DNA of 14,319 nt from UBA8437 sp003445035 (GTDB lineage: Bacteria > Planctomycetota > Planctomycetia > Planctomycetales > Planctomycetaceae): positions 1 to 14,319 of the forward strand of contig CALCHI010000407.1 of NCBI GenBank assembly GCA_937901285.1. The letters run 5' to 3'. Below are positions 7,484-12,539 of the stretch, one piece after another; position 1 is the first letter of the stretch; each line of letters opens with the position of its first letter. The position numbers and the translations under genes are program-made. A model generated the notes under the pieces. It made no database searches. It saw only the letters and a list, made by a program, of their open reading frames with translations, and had not been told where the DNA came from.

Positions 7484-7493
7484 TGTCGGCATC

Positions 7494-8504
7494 ATGAGAG
7501 CCGTTCAGATGACAGGCTTCGGCGAACCGGCCGAGGTGTTGCGAGTCGAGGAACTGGAGACACCGGTGCCGGAGCCGGGGCAGGTGCGGGTCCGGATGTT
7601 GGCCAGTCCCGTGAATCCCTCGGACGTGATGACGATCCGGGGTACCTACGGTCGCCGGCCCTCGTTGCCGTTTACGCCCGGCTACGAGGGGGTGGGGGTG
7701 GTCGAGGAGAGTGGTGGCGGGTTGCTGGGGGCCTTGCGACGCAACAAGCGGGTGGTGGTGCTCAACTCGATCACCGGCAACTGGGCCGAGCAGGCGGTGG
7801 CGCCCGCCAGGCAGGTCGTGCCTGTTCCCGACTCGCTGTCGGTTCAACAGGCTGCCACGTTCTTCATTAACCCGGTCACCGCCTACGTGATGGTTCAACG
7901 GGTCCTGCAGATTCCCCCCGGTGGCTGGCTGCTGCAGACGGCCGCCGGCAGCCAACTGGGACGGATGGTGATCCGGCTGGGCCGCAGGCTGGGCTTCAAA
8001 ACGATCAACATCGTCCGCCGTGACGAGCAGATCGAGGAACTGGTGCAACTCGGCGGCGATCACGTGCTGTCTTTCCGCGTCGACGAGCAGTCCGGGGAGG
8101 AACTGCTGCAACTGGTCGATGACATCACCGGTGGCGGAGGGGTGTCGTCGGCAATCGATCCGGTGGGTGGCCCGCTGGGTTCGGCGGTCCTGGGTTGCCT
8201 GGGCCGCCGCGGCCGGATGCTCTGCTATGGGACCCTGGACGAGCGTCCCCTGGAGTTTTCGCCTCGTGAGTTGATGACCCGTGAGGCGTCGGTCGAAGGT
8301 TTCTGGCTGGGACCGTGGCTGGCGAGCCAGGGGTTGCTGGCCAAGCTGAGGCTGATCAAGACCGTGGCCGGCCTGGTCACCGCCGGCGTGCTCGACTCGG
8401 AGATCGGCGAGACCTTCTCACTCGAGCGGGTGGTCGACGCGGTCACGGCGTCCGAGACACCCGGCCGGGACGGGAAGGTGCTGCTGGAGATGGGAGCGAG
8501 CTAG
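7494..8504 (+). CDS. Zinc-independent MDR-family reductase, MECR/ETR-like
   Basis: A 336-residue medium-chain dehydrogenase/reductase. The N-terminal catalytic domain has the NPSD-x-M-x-I-x-G-x-YG motif (41-53), matching mitochondrial enoyl-thioester reductases (MECR/Etr1), where the Tyr (here Y52) is catalytic. The Rossmann half has INPVTAYVMV (125-134) and the nucleotide loop TAAGSQLG (149-156). The GHE and Cys zinc ligands of alcohol dehydrogenases are absent, so it is probably an NAD(P)H-dependent enoyl-CoA/ACP or quinone reductase. The ATG at 7494 gives the family-typical N-terminus MRAVQMTGFG, and the adjacent promoter excludes longer forms. Its TAG stop shares the CTAG with the converging thiG gene. 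Class is firm; MECR-like function is inference from Y52. Confidence 0.88.
   Translation: MRAVQMTGFGEPAEVLRVEELETPVPEPGQVRVRMLASPVNPSDVMTIRGTYGRRPSLPFTPGYEGVGVVEESGGGLLGALRRNKRVVVLNSITGNWAEQAVAPARQVVPVPDSLSVQQAATFFINPVTAYVMVQRVLQIPPGGWLLQTAAGSQLGRMVIRLGRRLGFKTINIVRRDEQIEELVQLGGDHVLSFRVDEQSGEELLQLVDDITGGGGVSSAIDPVGGPLGSAVLGCLGRRGRMLCYGTLDERPLEFSPRELMTREASVEGFWLGPWLASQGLLAKLRLIKTVAGLVTAGVLDSEIGETFSLERVVDAVTASETPGRDGKVLLEMGAS
8501..8504. other. Shared palindromic stop CTAG between convergent genes
   Basis: The palindrome CTAG supplies the TAG stop of the MDR gene on plus (8502-8504) and of thiG on minus (8503-8501). The two coding regions overlap by 4 bp with no space for a terminator between them. 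Confidence 0.95.
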
Positions 8505-9388
8505 GATCGCCCGGGGGCTCCCAGCACACCAACCTCGGGACTCGAGGCAGTGGCGTAGAGCTTCTTGGGGATGCGGCCGGCCAGGAAGGCCTGTCGGCCG
8601 GCGTGGCAGCCGTGCCGCATGGCGTGGGCCATCAGCAGCGGGTCGCCGGCGGAGGCGATGCCGGTGTTGAGCAAAACGCCGTCGCAGCCGAGTTCCATGG
8701 CGACGGCCACGTCGCTGGCGGTGCCGACCCCGGCGTCGACGATCACCGGGTAATCCGGGTCGTCTTCCTTGAGGTACTCGAGACAGATACGGATGTTGTT
8801 GGGGTTGAGCAGGCCCTGACCGCTGCCGATCGGGCTGCCGGCCGGCATCACCGAGGTGGCCCCGGCTTCCTTGAGCCGCTTGGCCGAGATCGGGTCGTCG
8901 GAGGTGTAACAGAGCACCTGGAAGCCTTCGTCGACCAGTTGCCTGGTGGCTTCGAGCGTGGCCACCGGGTCGGGCAGCAGCGTGCGGGTGTCACCGAGCA
9001 CCTCGAGCTTGACCCAGTCGGCGCCGGGATTTTCGAGCCCCTCGAGGATCTCTCGACCGAGCCGGGCGACTCGCACGGCGTCCTCGGCCGTAAAGCACCC
9101 GGCGGTGTTGGGGAGAATGGTGTAGCGGGCGAGATCGATGAAGTCGAGGATGTTGCGGCCGTCGGCGTCGACCAGCCGTTCGCGACGCACCGCCACGGTG
9201 ATCACCTCGGCCCCGCTGGCCTCCAGGCACTCCTGCATCAACTCGTAGGTTGCGTACTTGCCGGTGCCGACGACCAGGCGGCCCTTGAGTTCGTGGGTGC
9301 CCAGGACCAGGGGGACGTCAAGCGTGGGGTCGGCCTGGTCGGAACCGGCCACTCCCGTGGAAAAATCGGGTGTCTCGGAAACGCTCAT
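8501..9388 (-). CDS. thiG: Thiazole synthase
   Basis: ThiG condenses deoxyxylulose 5-phosphate, dehydroglycine and sulfur from ThiS thiocarboxylate into the thiazole phosphate of thiamin. The 295-residue protein has the family marks in order: LVVGTGKY (38-45), LPNTAGC (92-98), VKLEV with the Schiff-base lysine K127, MPAGSPIGSGQGLLN (181-195), VIVDAGVGTASDVA (216-229), GVLLNTGIA (237-245) and GRIPKKLYATASSP (271-284). The first ~24 residues are an extra polar extension. Start ATG at 9388 has AGAAGGG upstream. It follows thiS by 34 bp on the same strand, the usual pairing. Dehydroglycine supply (ThiO or ThiH) and ThiF are not in the window. Confidence 0.97.
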   Translation of the reverse strand: MSVSETPDFSTGVAGSDQADPTLDVPLVLGTHELKGRLVVGTGKYATYELMQECLEASGAEVITVAVRRERLVDADGRNILDFIDLARYTILPNTAGCFTAEDAVRVARLGREILEGLENPGADWVKLEVLGDTRTLLPDPVATLEATRQLVDEGFQVLCYTSDDPISAKRLKEAGATSVMPAGSPIGSGQGLLNPNNIRICLEYLKEDDPDYPVIVDAGVGTASDVAVAMELGCDGVLLNTGIASAGDPLLMAHAMRHGCHAGRQAFLAGRIPKKLYATASSPEVGVLGAPGRS

Positions 9389-9422
9389 CCGTTTTGTTCC
9401 CTTCTCTGAGATCCCTCGAGGC

Positions 9423-9623
9423 CTAGCCGCCACCCACCAGGGTGACGATCTCCAGTCGATCGCCCTCGACCAGCATGCAGTCGGCGTGTTCGCGTCGCGG
9501 AACCAGCTCGCGGTTGCGTTCGACCGCCAGGTAACGCGGTTCGAGTCCCAGTTGATCGACCAGCCAGGCCACCGTTGCCCCGGTCTCCACTTCTCGCGGC
9601 TCTTCGTTGACGTAGACCTGCAT
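9423..9623 (-). CDS. thiS: Sulfur carrier protein ThiS
   Basis: A 66-residue beta-grasp protein starting MQVYVNEEPREVETG and ending LVGGG. The C-terminal Gly-Gly is adenylated by ThiF and converted to the thiocarboxylate that gives sulfur to ThiG. Length and the central LLVDQL-like helix (here AWLVDQLGLEPRYLAVERN) match the family. It is directly upstream of thiG. The ATG at 9623 is 10 nt after a strong -10 box and has no Shine-Dalgarno, so its mRNA is predicted to be leaderless. Confidence 0.95.
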   Translation of the reverse strand: MQVYVNEEPREVETGATVAWLVDQLGLEPRYLAVERNRELVPRREHADCMLVEGDRLEIVTLVGGG

Positions 9624-9633
9624 GTTGACGAGG

Positions 9634-9663
9634 AGTGTACGGGTGGTTCTGGCGGACCGTCAA
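9634..9663 (-). promoter_or_regulatory. Promoter of thiSG, predicted leaderless
   Basis: On the minus strand TTGACG (9663-9658) and TACACT (9639-9634) are separated by 18 bp. The -10 box ends 10 nt before the thiS ATG, the same distance as at the MDR gene. There is no room for a TPP riboswitch in this transcript. Confidence 0.6.
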
Positions 9664-9759
9664 GGAACCGGATCGGTCGGTGCGGAGTCGGCGGGTCGGG
9701 CGGGTTCACCGACTGGCATGGCAATGGGGCGGGGCTTTGCTGCACAATGGTCGACGGCC

Positions 9760-9772
9760 AGGAGGAGAGGGA
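9760..9772 (+). promoter_or_regulatory. Strong ribosome binding site deciding the PDZ-gene start
   Basis: The purine run AGGAGGAGAGGGA ends four bases before the ATG at 9777. It favours that start over the in-frame ATG at 9747, which lies upstream of the site and would hide the signal peptide behind ten polar residues. Confidence 0.75.
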
Positions 9773-9776
9773 GCTG

Positions 9777-10763
9777 ATGAGGAGGCGGAGCTTCGGGGTT
9801 GTGTTGTTGACGGTGGTCCTGTTGGCCGGTGCCGTCGAGGGGCTCGCTGTTCCTCCCCCGCCTCCGTTGCCCCGGACAATTTTTCCACCGATCCGTCCGG
9901 CGGGCGAGTTGATCGCCGAATTGGAGAGTCGCAGTTTTGCGAAACGACAGCGGGCGACCCGGGAACTTTACCGGTCCGGGGCCTCCGCGGCGGTGTTGCT
10001 GGGCGGTGCCGCGCGGGGTGAGAAGCTGGAGGTGGCTGCCCGGGCCATCGGGGTGCTCGAGAGAATGTACACCGCCCAGGATCTTGACGTGGTGGCTGCC
10101 AGCGAACTGGTGCTGGAGGGCTTGGCCGAGACCGGGCCGCGAGGTGTCGCTCGCCGGGCCCGCAAGGTGCTGGAGTCACACACGGACCTGCGGCAACGTC
10201 GTGCTGTCGAACAGGTTCGCCGTCTCGGGGGGATCTTCAAGGACGCCCAGGACAACGTCGTCGATCCGAACAATTCGAGGATGGTCGGACATCCCATCGT
10301 CACCCTGCAACTGGGCAAGGGCTGGAAGGGTGGGGACAAGGGACTGAAGTACGTTCGTCGGCTGACTCGGCTCAGGTCGTTGTTGATCATCGACGGGGCC
10401 AAGGCCTCCGACGAACAACTCGCCTCGCTGACAGCCGCGGTGCCGATGCTGCTGGTCGTCCGTCGCGGCCGCGCACTCCTGGGCGTCAAGTCGTTTTCGA
10501 TGCCGTGCCAGATCCAGGAGGTCCGACCCGGGTTGGCCGCTCACCGGGCCGGCGTCAAGGTCGGTGACGTGGTGCAGAAGTTCGACGGCAAGCCGATTTC
10601 CGACTTCCAGCAACTGGTCGACCTGATCAAGGGGCACCGGCCAGGTGACAAGGTGATCCTGACGGTCAGTCGGACTGTCGATGGCCAGAAGAAGATCGTC
10701 GCACTGAAGGTGACGCTCGATTCGTGGGAAGCCGCGAGCCGGATAACGGGAAAAAAGAAGTAG
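9777..10763 (+). CDS. Secreted HEAT-like helical protein with C-terminal PDZ domain
   Basis: A 328-residue exported protein. A signal peptide (MRRRS then FGVVLLTVVLLAGAVEGLA) is followed by a proline-rich linker (PPPPPLPRTIFPP). Residues ~42-135 are Ala/Arg-rich amphipathic helices resembling HEAT/ARM repeats (ELIAELESRSFAKRQRATRELY). Residues ~140-228 include LRR-like segments (LKYVRRLTRLRSLLIIDG). Residues ~232-312 form a PDZ domain with the hallmarks GLAAHRAGVKVGDVV and FDGKPISDFQQLVDLI. No Ser-His-Asp triad is visible, so it is not an HtrA protease. It probably serves as a periplasmic scaffold; PDZ domains bind peptide C-termini. It ends in a lysine run coded by AAAAAAGAAG, which is also a T-tract on the opposite strand. 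Start chosen by the strong ribosome binding site. Role unknown. Confidence 0.85.
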   Translation: MRRRSFGVVLLTVVLLAGAVEGLAVPPPPPLPRTIFPPIRPAGELIAELESRSFAKRQRATRELYRSGASAAVLLGGAARGEKLEVAARAIGVLERMYTAQDLDVVAASELVLEGLAETGPRGVARRARKVLESHTDLRQRRAVEQVRRLGGIFKDAQDNVVDPNNSRMVGHPIVTLQLGKGWKGGDKGLKYVRRLTRLRSLLIIDGAKASDEQLASLTAAVPMLLVVRRGRALLGVKSFSMPCQIQEVRPGLAAHRAGVKVGDVVQKFDGKPISDFQQLVDLIKGHRPGDKVILTVSRTVDGQKKIVALKVTLDSWEAASRITGKKK

Positions 10764-10766
10764 GCT

Positions 10767-10793
10767 CCTCCGGTTTGGGATCCGGGCCGGAGG
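10767..10793 (-). terminator. Second hairpin at the PDZ/thiE junction, possibly a terminator for thiE
   Basis: CCTCCGG (10767-10773) pairs perfectly with CCGGAGG (10787-10793) around a 13-nt loop. Read on the minus strand, the stem is followed after several bases by a T-rich run (TTCTTTTTT, complement of the AAAAAAGAA near 10750-10759 inside the PDZ gene). The gap between stem and T-run is longer than in a classic intrinsic terminator, so confidence is modest. Confidence 0.4.
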
Positions 10794-10805
10794 GCAACTC
10801 GTCCC

Positions 10806-10833
10806 GATCCCGGTGGATTCAGCCGGGATCTTT
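10806..10833 (+). terminator. Intrinsic-type hairpin terminator for the PDZ gene
   Basis: GATCCCGG (10806-10813) and CCGGGATC (10823-10830) form a perfect 8-bp GC-rich stem with a 9-nt loop, followed by TTT on the plus strand. It starts 42 bp after the PDZ-gene stop. The loop contains the thiE-fusion stop codon (10819-10821), so the 3' ends of the converging genes overlap in the structure. The T-run is short. Confidence 0.55.
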
Positions 10834-12333
10834 CGTCAACCCGTGGCACAGTTCCCGTGCAGCCGCTTCGGGATCGTCGGCCCCACAGACGGCTGCTCCC
10901 ACGGCCACTCGCAACGCTCCTGCCTCGGACACCTCCGCGAGGTTCTCGGCCGAGATCCCTCCGATGGCGTACCACGGCAGGGTGATCTCCTGGGCAACGG
11001 CCCGGACGAATTCGAGCCCGGCCAGCGAATCGAACGACTTGGTTTGCGAGGGAAAGACGGGGCCGACGCCGAGATAGTCGGCCCCGTCGAGCACCGCCTG
11101 GCGGGCCTGCTGGATCGAGTGGGTCGAGACGCCGACCAGACGGTTGGGACCGACGATCCGCCGCACGCTGCGGACGTCCAGTTCCTGCTGGCCCACGTGA
11201 ACCCCGTCGGCGTCGGCGAGCACGGCCAGGTCGGGTCTGTCGTTCATCACGAACAGGCTGCCCGCGTCACCGGTCCAGCGGCGGACACGACGAGCCAGGT
11301 CCAGCAGCGCCGCGTCCTCGAGCGTTTTTTCTCGCAGTTGCACCACGCCGATGCCACCGGCCACCGCCCCCCGGATCACCGGGCCGATGCCGCCCTGGCA
11401 GCCGGACTCGCCGGCGAGCAGGTAGAGGTCGTGGCCGTCGAGCCGATGGCTTGCCTCGAGCGTCGTGGCCAGTGCCTTGTGCAGCGTGTAGAGATCGTAG
11501 CGGACGCGTTCGAAGTGGGCCGCCGCAGACGGGGCCGTGGTCTCGGGGCCGGCTGGCTCGAGCTTGGCCAGTTCCTCGAGTGTCCTCAGCGATTCCTGGA
11601 CCCGGCCGAGGTTCGCGTCCAGCACGTCTCGCAGGGACCCCCGCCGGTGTTCCTGTTCGGTGGTGACCGTCGTGCCGACGTCGGAGGTCGTGTCGCGGGC
11701 GGCCAGGAAACGGCCCCCATCAAGTGGCTTCAGGGCGGTGGTCAGATCGTGGCGAAGTTGCTTGAGCAGACCGGTGAGGTGCGAATCGTCGAGCACGAAG
11801 CGAGCGATGTCCTCGACCACCCGAAGACCCTCGCGGGCACGATTGGCCGAGGCGTCCATCACGCGGAAGGTGTCGGTGGAGGCGTCCTGTGCCGGCAACG
11901 GGTCCAGTCGTTCGTCGGTTTCCAGGGGAGTCGTTTCGATTCCGGTGGCGGCTTCGATCATCGGTGCCAGGGACTCCGGCCGCAGGTCGTGCTCGGCCAG
12001 CACGCGTCCGATTGTCTCGTCGGCCTGGGCCAATCCCCACAGCAGGTGCTCGGTCCCCACCTCGGCGGCCCGTCCGGCCAGCCCGGCCAGGTGGATCGCT
12101 TCCTGGAGCACCAGGTCCAGGCCCGGGGCTTTCGAGCCGCCATCTTCGTCGACTCGAGGCAGACACTCTGAGAGCGTGCTGGCGTCGAGCCCCCCGGAGG
12201 CGAGGATTTCGCTGGCCAGTGACTCCTGGTCGACCAGGGCCCAGAGCAATTCGCGGGGCACGGCAACCCGAGTGTCGTGTTCGACCGCCGCGAGCGCACG
12301 CGCCGCCGACTCGGTCCATTTCCCCGGGATCAT
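10819..12333 (-). CDS. thiE: Clp_N-like / ThiD2 / thiamin phosphate synthase fusion
   Basis: A 504-residue, three-part protein. Residues ~5-130 look like two Clp N-terminal repeats: WTESAARALAAVE with VPRELLWALV (25-34), then VGTEHLLWGL (92-101). Residues ~155-290 match ThiD2, a monofunctional HMP-P kinase known fused to ThiE (RVMDASANRAREGLRVVEDI; LKQLRHDL; NLGRVQESLRTLEEL). Residues ~300-500 are ThiE, joining HMP-PP and thiazole phosphate: VQLREK (331-336), MNDRPDLA (363-370), DGVHVGQ (376-382), GVSTHS (401-406), DYLGVGPVFPSQTK (419-432) and GGI (458-460). The ATG at 12333 has GGTGGAG upstream; the frame opens to 12486 but the added residues lack family match. It is divergent from clpC. ThiD2-ThiE is firm; the Clp_N call rests on visual similarity to the neighbouring ClpC. 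Confidence 0.92.
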   Translation of the reverse strand: MIPGKWTESAARALAAVEHDTRVAVPRELLWALVDQESLASEILASGGLDASTLSECLPRVDEDGGSKAPGLDLVLQEAIHLAGLAGRAAEVGTEHLLWGLAQADETIGRVLAEHDLRPESLAPMIEAATGIETTPLETDERLDPLPAQDASTDTFRVMDASANRAREGLRVVEDIARFVLDDSHLTGLLKQLRHDLTTALKPLDGGRFLAARDTTSDVGTTVTTEQEHRRGSLRDVLDANLGRVQESLRTLEELAKLEPAGPETTAPSAAAHFERVRYDLYTLHKALATTLEASHRLDGHDLYLLAGESGCQGGIGPVIRGAVAGGIGVVQLREKTLEDAALLDLARRVRRWTGDAGSLFVMNDRPDLAVLADADGVHVGQQELDVRSVRRIVGPNRLVGVSTHSIQQARQAVLDGADYLGVGPVFPSQTKSFDSLAGLEFVRAVAQEITLPWYAIGGISAENLAEVSEAGALRVAVGAAVCGADDPEAAARELCHGLTKDPG

Positions 12334-12376
12334 CGTCGTTTCTCCACCCGTTGTCGGACCACGATGGGCGGGCATC

Positions 12377-12405
12377 TTGCCACCGAGGTGCACGAGAACT
12401 AGAAT
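12377..12405 (+). promoter_or_regulatory. Distal clpC promoter candidate P1
   Basis: TTGCCA (12377-12382) and TAGAAT (12400-12405) are exactly 17 bp apart, a close match to sigma70-type boxes pointing at clpC, with a leader of about 130 nt. It overlaps the candidate minus-strand -10 of thiE, so the two promoters may compete. Confidence 0.5.
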
Positions 12406-12476
12406 CCCGATGCATTGTAGCGGTTGTGATGTCCGGCAAGGAGCCGGGAGACGGATCTCCGGGGTGCGGTCGATTC

Positions 12477-12503
12477 TTGTCACCATCGTCGGTGACCTAC
12501 AAT
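12477..12503 (+). promoter_or_regulatory. Proximal clpC promoter candidate P2 with operator-like inverted repeat
   Basis: TTGTCA (12477-12482) and TACAAT (12498-12503) are 15 bp apart, shorter than ideal; reading TCTTGT (12475-12480) as the -35 gives 17 bp. A perfect inverted repeat GTCACC-atcgtc-GGTGAC (12479-12496) fills the spacer, placed as a repressor operator would be. A good Shine-Dalgarno (GGAGAGGGA, about 12528-12536) follows before the clpC ATG. Confidence 0.45.
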
Positions 12504-12539
12504 GGCAGAAGACATTCCGACGAGGACGGAGAGGGACAG

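Larger units (their letters stand above)
12334..12539. promoter_or_regulatory. Divergent thiE-clpC regulatory region
   Basis: A 206-bp gap between divergent genes. On the minus strand TACAAT (12419-12414) is a possible -10 for thiE, with a poor -35 (TTGCCG, 14 bp away). The 8-mer CTACAATG occurs once in each orientation (12413-12420 minus, 12497-12504 plus). The sequence CCGGGAGAcggaTCTCCGG near 12443-12461 can form a bulged hairpin. No CIRCE (HrcA), CtsR box or TPP riboswitch motif is seen. Confidence 0.4.

Noticed and set aside
9258..9776. Upstream extension of the PDZ-protein frame across thiG and thiS
   Set aside because: It runs antisense through thiS/thiG and the strong ribosome binding site plus signal peptide place the start at 9777.
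12334..12539. TPP riboswitch upstream of the thiE fusion
   Set aside because: The conserved CTGAGA core and the second conserved arm are not visible on the minus strand; thiSG also lacks the space for one.
12334..12539. CIRCE or CtsR operator for clpC
   Set aside because: Neither the TTAGCACTC/GAGTGCTAA pair nor tandem GGTCAAA-type heptads are present; only the unrelated GTCACC/GGTGAC repeat was found.
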